Assembly: GCF_011378905.1 (NCBI RefSeq)
Contig: NZ_WTPY01000017.1
Location: 1-64,000, forward strand
Source: Paraglaciecola sp. 20A4
Lineage (GTDB): Bacteria > Pseudomonadota > Gammaproteobacteria > Enterobacterales > Alteromonadaceae
Reading direction: 5' to 3'
DNA length: 64,000 nt
The translations under genes were made by a program, and so were the position numbers. Positions 17,090 through 25,789 of this stretch are shown in pieces. Within the stretch, counting starts at the first letter, position 1; every line of letters starts with the position of its first letter. The notes under the pieces are model-generated. The model was given only the letters and a program-made list of their open reading frames with translations. It was not told where the DNA came from and did no database searches.

Positions 17090-19174
17090 ATGACTTCCCA
17101 ACCTAATATTTACTTTTCTCGCGAAATCAGCTGGCTGGCGTTTAACCAACGGGTACTGCAAGAAGCAGCTGATCGCAAAAACCCCATCGTAGAGAGGATT
17201 CGATTTTTAGGCATTTATTCAAGTAATATGGATGAGTTCTATCGAGTGCGGGTAGCCGATGTAAAACGTAAAATTTATATTCAACTAGATGAAGGTGACG
17301 AAGAGAAAGCGGAGCAAACTAAACTTCTTATGGAGCAGATCCAAGAAAAAGTATTAGGCATGACGGAGGACTTTGAGAAGGTTCGTGAAGATGTCGTTGC
17401 CCGCTTAGCCCGCTACAATATATTTTTAATTGAAGGCAACAAGCTCTCGGATTATCAAACCACTTGGCTCAAAAATTATTTTAAGAATAAGGTGCTACGT
17501 CACATCGCACCGATATTATTACACAGTAAAGTGAATCTGGTTTCTCGTCTAAATGATTCCGCCACTTATTTATATGTTGCGATTAACAACAGTGGAAAAC
17601 ATACCCAATACGCCACAATTGAAGTGCCTACTAAAGCGTTGACTCGTTTTGTGGTTATTCCCCCTGAAAATAGCCGTAAGAAGAAGTATATTATTCTGTT
17701 AGACGACATTATTCGCTTGAACCTCGAAAGTATCTTTAAAGGGTTCGTCGACTTTGAGTCTGGTGAAGCCTACTCCTTTAAAATGACCCGAGATTCTGAG
17801 TATTCGATCAACGACGAGATTGAAGAGAGCTACGTTGAGAAAATGTCTGAAAGTATGAAGCAGCGCCTAATAGCTGAACCAGTTCGCGTAGTTTATGACG
17901 AACAAATGCCTAATGACATGGTACGCAATTTAAAAAAACGCCTAAAGATATCGTCTTACGACAGCCTTATCGCAGGTGGAACCTATCGTAACTTTAAAGA
18001 CTTTATAGGCTTCCCTAACGTAGGCCGAGATTATCTTGAAAATCCCAAATTGCCACCAGTTACCTCTAGCGACTTTGCCGCGCACAATACTGTTTTTGAT
18101 GCCATTACCGAAAAAGACATTCTTCTTTATTACCCATACCACCGTTTCTTACATGTAACTGAATTTATTCGCCAAGCGGCGTTCGATCCGAAAGTGAAGC
18201 AAATTAAGCTCAATATCTACCGAGTCGCCAAAAACTCGCGGATTATCGATTCGCTTATCGATGCAGTCGACAACGGTAAAAAAGTGACCGTTGTCGTCGA
18301 ACTAAGAGCGAGATTTGACGAAGAAGCTAATATCAGTTGGTCGAAAACGATGACCGATGCAGGCATTAAAGTTGTTTTTGGTATGCATGCGTTAAAAATT
18401 CACAGTAAATTGTGCCTAGTTAGCCGTGAAGAAAAAGGTGAATTGGTAAACTACGCTCATTTTGGTACCGGTAACTTCAACGAAAAAACCGCAAAAATTT
18501 ATACCGATTTCAGTTTATTTACTCGTAATCAAGAACTTGCCCTTGAAGCTGAATATGTTTTTAATTTTATTCAGCAGCCTTATCGTCGCCATAAATTTCA
18601 GCACTTACAAATTTCCCCCATTAATGCGCGAACGAAAATTCAATTATTGATCCGTCAGGAAATTCAAAATGTGAAGGAAGGCTTGAGCGCTGGAATTACA
18701 TTGAAGTTAAATAACCTAGATGATCACTTGTTGATTGACGATTTGTACAAGGCCAGCCAGGCTGGTGTAAAGGTACGCCTAATCGTGCGCGGCATGTGCT
18801 CACTGATACCTGGCGTTAAAGGCTTAAGCGAAAATATCTCGGTCATCAGTATTGTTGATCGTTTTTTAGAGCACCCAAGGGTCATGGTGTTTGAAAACGC
18901 TGGGGATAAGCGAGTTTTTATTTCCTCTGCTGACTGGATGACTCGAAATATGGACTTTCGAATAGAGGTGGGGTGTCCAATTTATGAACCATCCCTGATC
19001 AAACAGATTTTAGATATACTCGAAATTCAATTTCAAGATACCGTTAAAGCTCGTATCATAGATCAAACGCAATCCAATAAATACGTACGCCGAGGGAACC
19101 GCAAAAAGCTGCGGTCACAAATCGAAACATACGAATATATAAAAAATCAGGAAAAGCAAAAAGATGCCCAATGA
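17090..19174 (+). CDS. ppk1: Polyphosphate kinase 1
   Basis: 694 residues (E. coli 688). Makes polyphosphate from ATP, reversibly. Domains in order: N-terminal helical domain (SREISWLAFNQRVLQEAADR, 1-110), head domain (115-320), and C1/C2 phospholipase-D-like catalytic domains. The phospho-accepting histidine is His438 (KIHSKLCLV) and the second catalytic histidine His457 (YAHFGTGNFNEKTAKIYTD); the 19-residue gap equals that of E. coli His435/His454. It overlaps ppx by 11 bases, so the two are co-translated. The Pho box upstream ties polyphosphate build-up to phosphate starvation. Confidence 0.96.
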   Translation: MTSQPNIYFSREISWLAFNQRVLQEAADRKNPIVERIRFLGIYSSNMDEFYRVRVADVKRKIYIQLDEGDEEKAEQTKLLMEQIQEKVLGMTEDFEKVREDVVARLARYNIFLIEGNKLSDYQTTWLKNYFKNKVLRHIAPILLHSKVNLVSRLNDSATYLYVAINNSGKHTQYATIEVPTKALTRFVVIPPENSRKKKYIILLDDIIRLNLESIFKGFVDFESGEAYSFKMTRDSEYSINDEIEESYVEKMSESMKQRLIAEPVRVVYDEQMPNDMVRNLKKRLKISSYDSLIAGGTYRNFKDFIGFPNVGRDYLENPKLPPVTSSDFAAHNTVFDAITEKDILLYYPYHRFLHVTEFIRQAAFDPKVKQIKLNIYRVAKNSRIIDSLIDAVDNGKKVTVVVELRARFDEEANISWSKTMTDAGIKVVFGMHALKIHSKLCLVSREEKGELVNYAHFGTGNFNEKTAKIYTDFSLFTRNQELALEAEYVFNFIQQPYRRHKFQHLQISPINARTKIQLLIRQEIQNVKEGLSAGITLKLNNLDDHLLIDDLYKASQAGVKVRLIVRGMCSLIPGVKGLSENISVISIVDRFLEHPRVMVFENAGDKRVFISSADWMTRNMDFRIEVGCPIYEPSLIKQILDILEIQFQDTVKARIIDQTQSNKYVRRGNRKKLRSQIETYEYIKNQEKQKDAQ

Positions 19175-20693
19175 TAATGCGCCATTTGATGGTGTGGAAG
19201 TAAGAGACACCAGCAAAATTGCCGCATTAGATATTGGCTCTAATAGTTTTCATTTAGTCGTTGCCCGCGTTGTCGCTGGCTCGGTTCAAATTCTACACAG
19301 AGTAAAACAAAAGGTTCGCTTAGCCCAAGGCTTAAGCAGCGATTATTACCTAGACGATGAAGCGCAAAAAAGAGGCCTTGATGCCTTAAACGTCGTCGCT
19401 GAAAGCTTGCAAGATTTTCCTGCTGAAAATGTGCGTATTGTTGCCACCTACACATTGCGCAAAGCCCACAATGCAAAAGCTTTTATTCGGGCCGCGCGCG
19501 ACATCCTCCCCTACCCGATAGAAGTCATAGGTGGGGCTGAAGAGGCTCGCTTGATATACTTAGGCGTAGCACATACCAATCATGATGATGGTCAACGCCT
19601 CGTAGTCGATATTGGTGGTGGCTCTACCGAATTTATTATTGGTCAAGGATTTGAGCCCAAAATGCTCCGCAGTCTTCAAATGGGTTGCGTCAGCTATACC
19701 CAAATATTTTTTAAAAATAATGAGCTAAAGAGCAAGTCGTTTGAACGAGCAATCACAGCAGCCCAGCAAGAGCTAGAAATGATCGATAAGGGCTATTTAC
19801 GTGCGGGCTGGAAAACCTGCATAGGCACCTCAGGCACAATACGCAATATCATTCAAATTGCGCAGAATGAAAGTGTTAAGGACTCAGAAGGTAAAGTCAC
19901 CTTGGCTCAACTGACGCGCTTGATGAAAGTTTGTTGTGATGCGGGCTCAGTCGATAAACTCCAAATTAGTCAAATGAGCGAAGATCGAAAGCCCGTATTT
20001 GCTGCCGGGTTAGCTATTCTTATTGCTATATTTAAGAGTTTAAATATCGACAGTATGCTGTTCTCCCCTGCTGCCCTACGCGAGGGCGTGCTATACGAGA
20101 TGGAAGCGCAACTTACGCGCCCAGATGTGCGTCAGCGCTCAGCTGAAAGCGTTGCGACTCGCTATGATGTTGATGTTGAGCAAGCGCAACGAGTACACAG
20201 CGTGACAATGGCCATTTACCAGAGCTGCAAAGATGACTGGAATATCACCAATAAGGAACTCAAGGGTCTACTCGGTTGGTCTGCTTTGCTTCATGAAGTA
20301 GGTTTACAGATCAATACTCACGGCACACAACGTCATTCAGCCTATATTTTACACAATATCGACTTGCCAGGTTTTAACCAAGAACAACAAACCTTGATCG
20401 CGACACTTGTGCGTTTTTATCGCAAAAAAATTCGTCCAGCAGATATCCCTGATTTTACCCTGCTCCCATCAGAGCAAATATATAAATTGATTGCTATTTT
20501 ACGCTTGGGTGTATTGTTGAATATTAAGCGCCAAGACGATATTCTGCCGAATATTGAAATCAAGGTAAAAAACAATAGCATTCGTTTAACCTTTCCTGAT
20601 GGCTGGCTTGAGAACAAACCTATATTTAGTGCAGATTTAACCAATGAAGCGCAATATCTTCTAGCGCTAGATCTTCAACTGCGTTTTGAGTGA
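19164..20693 (+). CDS. ppx: Exopolyphosphatase (Ppx/GppA family)
   Basis: 509 residues. Releases phosphate from polyphosphate ends; related proteins also hydrolyse pppGpp. Actin-like ATPase fold signatures: AALDIGSNSFHLVVARV at 20-36 and VVDIGGGSTEFIIGQG near 147-162. A C-terminal HD-like helical domain (about 310-509) includes LLGWSALLHEVGLQINTHG. Its position directly behind and overlapping ppk identifies it as Ppx rather than GppA. I see no clear terminator after it. Confidence 0.94.
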   Translation: MPNDNAPFDGVEVRDTSKIAALDIGSNSFHLVVARVVAGSVQILHRVKQKVRLAQGLSSDYYLDDEAQKRGLDALNVVAESLQDFPAENVRIVATYTLRKAHNAKAFIRAARDILPYPIEVIGGAEEARLIYLGVAHTNHDDGQRLVVDIGGGSTEFIIGQGFEPKMLRSLQMGCVSYTQIFFKNNELKSKSFERAITAAQQELEMIDKGYLRAGWKTCIGTSGTIRNIIQIAQNESVKDSEGKVTLAQLTRLMKVCCDAGSVDKLQISQMSEDRKPVFAAGLAILIAIFKSLNIDSMLFSPAALREGVLYEMEAQLTRPDVRQRSAESVATRYDVDVEQAQRVHSVTMAIYQSCKDDWNITNKELKGLLGWSALLHEVGLQINTHGTQRHSAYILHNIDLPGFNQEQQTLIATLVRFYRKKIRPADIPDFTLLPSEQIYKLIAILRLGVLLNIKRQDDILPNIEIKVKNNSIRLTFPDGWLENKPIFSADLTNEAQYLLALDLQLRFE

Positions 20694-20875
20694 TGTATGG
20701 GCTTATGGGCGGAAGAAGATGGTAACGTCAGTTTACTAACTCAATTCATTAAAAGACTGATAAGTTGCTGTATTAATTAGTGAAAAAACCTTATAGTTTT
20801 CAGCCTTCCGCTATCTTTTTTATGGCGAGAAGGTTCATCTGTATACTTACATAACGTAATAACAAGGAAGCTATA

Positions 20876-21139
20876 ATGAAAGATCTATTCTTTTTCGACT
20901 CAATGCTAACACCAAAAATCATCACCTTTGTATATTGGTTGATGCTTATCGCGGCGGTAATTTCAGGCGTAGGAACGATGTTTAACTCCTACGGTGGCGG
21001 TTTTTTCGCTGGTGCCGGTATTTTGATCGCGGGTGTTATCGGGGCGCGTATTTGGTGTGAATTGCTTATAGTCTTATTTAAGATCCATGAGAATTTGAAG
21101 AAAATAGCTGATAAGCAAGACGTTACTAGCGAGTTATAA
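20876..21139 (+). CDS. DUF4282 small membrane protein
   Basis: 87 residues with two membrane spans (about 15-35 and 44-72) separated by a glycine-rich turn (SYGGGFFAGAG), then a charged tail (KIHENLKKIADK). This matches DUF4282, a family of unknown function common in proteobacteria and actinobacteria. A good AAGGAAG site precedes the ATG. A perfect palindromic terminator follows, so it is its own transcript. Confidence 0.75.
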   Translation: MKDLFFFDSMLTPKIITFVYWLMLIAAVISGVGTMFNSYGGGFFAGAGILIAGVIGARIWCELLIVLFKIHENLKKIADKQDVTSEL

Positions 21140-21149
21140 GTAGTAAGTG

Positions 21150-21171
21150 ACAACTGCCCATGGGCAGTTGT
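21150..21171 (+). terminator. Palindromic terminator after the DUF4282 gene
   Basis: A perfect 22-bp palindrome (ACAACTGCCC, AT, complement) lies 10 bases after the stop, followed by TTTCG. The T-run is short. Confidence 0.65.
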
Positions 21172-21212
21172 TTCGCTAAATCCCCCCGTTCCACTTTCAG
21201 GATCATTACCCC

Positions 21213-21806
21213 ATGCAAGACCTAGCGGCTCAAATCGCCTTTATTCTCGAAATTGATAAACTTAAAGCGGTATATCGTAAAACAATGGTAAAGGCCGATG
21301 ATAACCGCAATGAAAATAGTGCTGAACACAGCTGGCATATTGCGTTGTTAGCGCAAACGATGGCCACGTATGCAGAGCATCCTATTAATATTTTGCGCGT
21401 CACAAAAATGTTACTTATACACGATATTGTTGAGATTGATGCGGGCGATCTATTTGCTTTCGCCGATGAAGAAGCGCATCAAGCCCAAGAAAAGAAAGAG
21501 TTAGAGGCCGCTCAGCGTATATTTGGATTATTACCAAAAGCGTTAGAGAAAGAAATGCTTAACTTATGGTTAGAGTTTGAAAAAGCGGACAGTGTTGATG
21601 CTCAATTTGCTAAAGGTATGGATCGCATATTACCCATTTTTCAAAATATGAGTAATAACGGCGGAAGTTGGAAAGTCCACAATGTGTGCAAAGCACAGGT
21701 ATTAAAGCGTAATGGCTATCTGAGAAGCAGTGCCCCTAAACTTTGGGAATATGTGAAGCAGCAAGTGGATGTAGCGGTTAAGAAGGGTTGGCTACTAGAC
21801 GGTTAA
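21213..21806 (+). CDS. HD-domain phosphohydrolase, YfbR/5'-deoxynucleotidase-like
   Basis: 197 residues. HD-domain metal ligands are visible: His39 (NSAEHSWH), His70-Asp71 (LLIHDIVEIDAGD) and a later Asp in the segment SVDAQFAKGMDRILP. This pattern is that of the HD_3/YfbR group, which dephosphorylates deoxynucleoside 5'-monophosphates. The substrate here is inferred from family only. AGGA precedes the ATG. It is convergent with the next gene, only 23 bases away. Confidence 0.78.
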   Translation: MQDLAAQIAFILEIDKLKAVYRKTMVKADDNRNENSAEHSWHIALLAQTMATYAEHPINILRVTKMLLIHDIVEIDAGDLFAFADEEAHQAQEKKELEAAQRIFGLLPKALEKEMLNLWLEFEKADSVDAQFAKGMDRILPIFQNMSNNGGSWKVHNVCKAQVLKRNGYLRSSAPKLWEYVKQQVDVAVKKGWLLDG

Positions 21807-21829
21807 CTCGAGCATTTTCAATCAGCCAA

Positions 21830-22273
21830 TTAACGCCCTAAGTACAAATCAATTAATCTCGCTAGCTCATCTTGAAAATGTGTTTCAAAGGCGTCTAGCT
21901 CTTGCTCAAATACGCTCAAGTATTGCCTAGCTTTTATATGATCCAGGCGTTTATTATTCGTTTTGTATTCGGTCTCAGGTAGGTTCTTATCGTAACGCGG
22001 GACAATTCTCCAGCGCACAAAGTCATTGTGCAAAGCAGCAACGCGTAGTTTTGCGTATTGACAAAAGCCCTCTATATGAACCAAACCATCAGGTCCTAAG
22101 CAACCTGGTTCGACTCTAAAGGTCACGGTCAATTTTTTGTATAATGGTAGAGGTAAAGATACATGCATACCAATGTCACCACTTCCTTCTAAATCTCGTA
22201 TTAAGCTCATCCCTTGATGGAAAGAGCACATGCCATATTGGGTATTTATTTTAGCAAGAAATGATAATACCAA
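21830..22273 (-). CDS. Hypothetical protein, unrecognised
   Basis: 147 residues, soluble, no signal peptide or membrane span. I do not recognise a family. Noticeable features are MHVSLPLPLYKKLTVTFRVE, a GCLGPDGLVHIEGFCQYAKLR segment and an acidic helical C-terminus (FEQELDAFETHFQDELARLID). The frame opens with TTG at 22273 with AAGGA too close to be ideal; the first ATG is at 22234. Either the start is unusual or the N-terminus is eroded. The composition and codon use look like a real gene. Confidence 0.5.
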   Translation of the reverse strand: MVLSFLAKINTQYGMCSFHQGMSLIRDLEGSGDIGMHVSLPLPLYKKLTVTFRVEPGCLGPDGLVHIEGFCQYAKLRVAALHNDFVRWRIVPRYDKNLPETEYKTNNKRLDHIKARQYLSVFEQELDAFETHFQDELARLIDLYLGR

Positions 22274-22326
22274 GTCCTTATGCGAAAACTATACTAGGCA
22301 AAAGTATACATATTATTCCCTAAAAC

Positions 22327-22354
22327 AAAAAACCAAGCACTTGGCTTGGTTTTG
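22327..22354 (-). terminator. Terminator after the class I aldolase gene
   Basis: A 10-bp stem (AAAACCAAGC and complement) with a 5-base loop is followed on the minus strand by TTTTTTGTTTT. It lies 23 bases past the aldolase stop and ends the glycolytic gene group. Confidence 0.85.
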
Positions 22355-22376
22355 AAACACAAAAACTAACGGGCAA

Positions 22377-23276
22377 TTATTTAATAGAAGCCTGATAGAT
22401 AGACTCTATTGCTTTGTCCAAAATAGCATTAAATTCATCATCAGATTGCTGAGCACTAACACCTTCCGTTAATGCGCGAGAAAAACTCGCAATAATGCCA
22501 TTATTTTCAGACAAGCGACGGTTTGCTTCTTCACGATTATACCCACCGGATAAAGCAACCACTTTAAGGACTTTCGGATGCTTGACAAGCTCTTGATAGA
22601 AATTCGGTTCAACCGGTAAAGTAAGTTTCAACATCACCTTTAGATCAGCGTCTAATTTATCAAGTTCTACTAAAATAGCTGATTTTAGCAGTGCTTCTGC
22701 AGCGGCTTTTTCAGGGCTATTAATATCAACTTCAGGTTCGATGATGGGCATCAAACCAGCGGCCAAAATTTGCTTGCCCACTTCAAACTGCTGAGCAACA
22801 ATAGCGTCTATACCTTTTTTATTGGCTAACTTAACCACTGAGCGCATTTTGGTGCCAAAAACATCTTGGGCATTCGCTTTGGCAAGTAAGCTGTCTAAAT
22901 CACCAATAGGCTTCATGAGTTGAACGCCATCAGTTTCATCAAGCAGGCCCTTATCTACTTTCAAGAACGGTACCACATTCTTTTCTTGCCATAGAAAGTG
23001 CGCTGATGATTTTCCACCGATCTGACGGTCAAGTGTATTTTCAAACAATATCGCGCCTAGCACACGTTTGCCGTTAAAAGCAGGGCTAGTTACAATTCGC
23101 GTACGCATTAAATGAACCTGAGTAAACATCTCTTCATCATTTGTGTACTGCGATTCTTCAACACCATATAAAAGTAACGCTTTAGGTGTGCTGCCTCCGC
23201 TTTGATCAAGCGCTGCAATAAATCCATTATCACTTTTTATTTTTGTTAGCATATCTAATTGTGCTTGTGATGCCAT
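22377..23276 (-). CDS. Class I fructose-bisphosphate aldolase, Staphylococcus type
   Basis: ATG at 23276 has AAGGAG eight bases upstream; product 299 residues. Cleaves fructose 1,6-bisphosphate into dihydroxyacetone phosphate and glyceraldehyde 3-phosphate. The sequence is close to the class I (Schiff-base) aldolase of Staphylococcus: GFIAALDQSGGSTPKAL near the N-terminus, MRTRIVTSPAF, IIEPEVDIN, the lysine in VMLKLTLP (Lys217) as the likely Schiff-base residue, and VVALSGGYNREEANR. None of the class II zinc motifs is present. In E. coli the gene after epd-pgk is class II fbaA; here class I takes its place. Confidence 0.9.
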   Translation of the reverse strand: MASQAQLDMLTKIKSDNGFIAALDQSGGSTPKALLLYGVEESQYTNDEEMFTQVHLMRTRIVTSPAFNGKRVLGAILFENTLDRQIGGKSSAHFLWQEKNVVPFLKVDKGLLDETDGVQLMKPIGDLDSLLAKANAQDVFGTKMRSVVKLANKKGIDAIVAQQFEVGKQILAAGLMPIIEPEVDINSPEKAAAEALLKSAILVELDKLDADLKVMLKLTLPVEPNFYQELVKHPKVLKVVALSGGYNREEANRRLSENNGIIASFSRALTEGVSAQQSDDEFNAILDKAIESIYQASIK

Positions 23277-23382
23277 GAGCAACACTCCTTAATTGTGTTG
23301 TAAGCCGATGGGCATAACGGCTTGTAGGTTACAAAGGTTATTGAAAGCTTTAGCTTTTCTTATTATTCATTATGCAAGGCTA

Positions 23383-24558
23383 TTATGCGCCCCGCGCCTC
23401 TAACATAGTGACAGCGGGGAGCTCTTTACCTTCCAGAAATTCTAAAAATGCGCCACCACCGGTGGATATATAAGATATCTTATCTTCGATACCGTATTTG
23501 TCTACTGCCGCTAACGTATCACCCCCACCGGCAATAGAAAATGCATTACTTTGAGCGATAGCCATCGCGATGGCTTTTGTGCCTTCACCAAATTGGTCAA
23601 ATTCAAACACGCCAACGGGGCCATTCCAGACAATGGTACCAGCTTGTTTAATAAGCGTGGCTAATTCAGCTGACGTTTGCGGGCCAATATCAAAAATCAT
23701 ATCTTCATCAGTCACATCACCCACCGCTTTAAGTGTTGCTACAGCTTTTTCTGAAAACTCGATACCTGTGACTACGTCTACTGGTACTGGAATATTCCCA
23801 CCTGCAGCTTTAGCTGCCGCTAGTAAACGATTTGCTTCAGGAATTAAGTCCGCTTCGTAAAGGGATTTGCCCACATTATTACCTGTTGCGGCAATGAAGG
23901 TATTCGCAATACCCCCGCCAACTATTAGCTGATCGACTTTACTAGACAATGCTTCAAGTACGGTCAATTTAGTGGATACTTTAGAGCCACCAACAATCGC
24001 TAACAGCGGACGAGCAGGATTATGCAACGCTTTACCTAACGCTTCTAACTCGCCAGCAAGCAAAGGACCAGCACACGCTACAGGAGCAAATTTACCTGCG
24101 CCATGGGTTGATGCTTGAGCACGGTGAGCGGTACCAAATGCATCCATTACATATACATCGCATAATGCAGCATATTGTTTTGCTAAAGCTTCGTCGTCTT
24201 TTTTCTCGCCGAGATTAAAGCGGACGTTTTCAAGTACCACTAATTCACCCTCTTCAACCTCTAGACCGGTCAAATAATCGCTTGCAAGTCGCACTGGGCA
24301 ATCTAATACGTTGTTCAAATAATCAACTACTGGTTGCAATGAAAATTCCTGCGCAAACTGCCCTTCCGTAGGGCGACCTAGGTGAGACATAACCATCACT
24401 TTAGCACCGGCTTCAATAGCAAGTTTCAAAGTACCTAATGACGCCTTAATACGCGCATCTGAGGTCACTTTACCGTCTTTAATCGGTACATTAAGGTCCT
24501 GACGAATAAGAACTCGTTTTCCTGCTAACTCTAAATCAGTCATGTTGACTATTGACAT
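23383..24558 (-). CDS. pgk: Phosphoglycerate kinase
   Basis: Start at the ATG at 24558 (GGGGGAA upstream, and [20 protein letters not shown] matches the family N-terminus); the open frame extends 29 codons further but without support. 391 residues. Converts 1,3-bisphosphoglycerate and ADP to 3-phosphoglycerate and ATP. Visible: substrate motif [11 protein letters not shown], the HLGRPTEG loop, [29 protein letters not shown] and the C-terminal nucleotide loop [20 protein letters not shown]. It lies between epd and the aldolase. Confidence 0.96.
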   Translation of the reverse strand: MSIVNMTDLELAGKRVLIRQDLNVPIKDGKVTSDARIKASLGTLKLAIEAGAKVMVMSHLGRPTEGQFAQEFSLQPVVDYLNNVLDCPVRLASDYLTGLEVEEGELVVLENVRFNLGEKKDDEALAKQYAALCDVYVMDAFGTAHRAQASTHGAGKFAPVACAGPLLAGELEALGKALHNPARPLLAIVGGSKVSTKLTVLEALSSKVDQLIVGGGIANTFIAATGNNVGKSLYEADLIPEANRLLAAAKAAGGNIPVPVDVVTGIEFSEKAVATLKAVGDVTDEDMIFDIGPQTSAELATLIKQAGTIVWNGPVGVFEFDQFGEGTKAIAMAIAQSNAFSIAGGGDTLAAVDKYGIEDKISYISTGGGAFLEFLEGKELPAVTMLEARGA

Positions 24559-24651
24559 ATTTCCCCCAATTGACGTGTAAAAACGTGTGTTACTAATAAA
24601 AAATTGTTTTCGTTTGATATCTGTTCTTCGCGCTTTAGCACGCACTGTTAG

Positions 24652-25680
24652 TTAATGATTCGCGCTACCCAATGTCAGTCGATTCATGGTTTGCACAATA
24701 TCTATCATGCGATTAGAAAATCCCCACTCGTTGTCACACCAGACGAGCAATTTAACGAGTTGTTTATGGCTAACACGAGTTTGCGTACCATCTACAATAC
24801 AAGAATGTGCATCATGATTAAAATCCACTGAGACTAATGGCTCTTCGGTAAAATCTAATATCCCGTTTAGGCGACCATTTTTGGCGGCTTTTAGGGCTTG
24901 ATTAACTTCATCAATAGTGACCTTAGATTCAAGCGTGACACTTAAGTCCATAGCAGACACATTGATGGTTGGCACGCGTACTGCTATCGCTTCAAATTTA
25001 CCAGCAAATTTAGGTAAAACCCGCTCTATACCCCGTGCAAGCTTGGTATCGACCGGAATAATGGATTGACTAGCGGCTCTGGTTCGGCGCAAATCTGGGT
25101 GGTAAGCATCAATCACTTGTTGGTCATGCATAGAAGAATGGATAGTGGTAATCGTGCCACTTGAAACCGAGAAAGCCTCATCAAGTACTTGAATAACCGG
25201 AATGATACAATTAGTGGTACAAGAACCAGCAGACACAATAGTATCACTCGCTTTTAACGTATCGTCATTAATACCAACAATGATAGTGGCGTCCATATCT
25301 GAACCACATGGCTGAGAAAACAGTACTTTTTTAGCACCTTGAGCTATATGTTGTTCACCATGACTGCGCGCGTTATTTGCGCCTGTGCACTCTAATACCA
25401 CGTCGATATCCAGTTCAGACCAAGGCAACTTATTTATATTTCCCTGTTGTAAAAGCGTGATACGGTCACCGGCAACAACAAGCTGCTGATTGTCCAGCAC
25501 CACTGGAAAACGAAAGCGCCCATGGGCAGTATCATACTTTAAAAGATGTGCCACACCTTCAGGCTCAGCGAGTTCATTGATCGCCACAATTTGAATTTGT
25601 TTGTTCTGGCCAGTTTCGTATAACGCACGTAATACGTTGCGTCCAACACGACCAAACCCATTTATTGCTACTCGTATCAT
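24652..25680 (-). CDS. epd: Erythrose-4-phosphate dehydrogenase (GAPDH family)
   Basis: 342 residues. NAD-binding N-terminus [20 protein letters not shown]; catalytic cysteine in [15 protein letters not shown]; histidine in [21 protein letters not shown]-terminal [15 protein letters not shown]. The DQQVIDAYH segment and the tkt-epd-pgk gene order point to Epd, which makes 4-phosphoerythronate for pyridoxal phosphate synthesis, rather than glycolytic GAPDH. In species without another GAPDH it could serve glycolysis; that cannot be decided here. It lies 93 bases ahead of the pgk start. Confidence 0.88.
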   Translation of the reverse strand: MIRVAINGFGRVGRNVLRALYETGQNKQIQIVAINELAEPEGVAHLLKYDTAHGRFRFPVVLDNQQLVVAGDRITLLQQGNINKLPWSELDIDVVLECTGANNARSHGEQHIAQGAKKVLFSQPCGSDMDATIIVGINDDTLKASDTIVSAGSCTTNCIIPVIQVLDEAFSVSSGTITTIHSSMHDQQVIDAYHPDLRRTRAASQSIIPVDTKLARGIERVLPKFAGKFEAIAVRVPTINVSAMDLSVTLESKVTIDEVNQALKAAKNGRLNGILDFTEEPLVSVDFNHDAHSCIVDGTQTRVSHKQLVKLLVWCDNEWGFSNRMIDIVQTMNRLTLGSANH

Positions 25681-25730
25681 TCGGTTCTTATTGAAAAAGT
25701 ATATTCGCTATTATTAATTCGCTAAAACAA

Positions 25731-25754
25731 CTAAGGCGCTTGAAAGCGCCTTAG
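25731..25754 (-). terminator. Hairpin between tkt and epd
   Basis: A 10-bp stem (CTAAGGCGCT / AGCGCCTTAG) with a 4-base loop lies 36 bases past the tkt stop, followed on the minus strand by TTGTTTTAG. It probably attenuates or ends the tkt transcript ahead of epd. Confidence 0.7.
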
Positions 25755-25789
25755 ATTATAGTTTTATTGTTTCAACTGGAAGGCATTTC

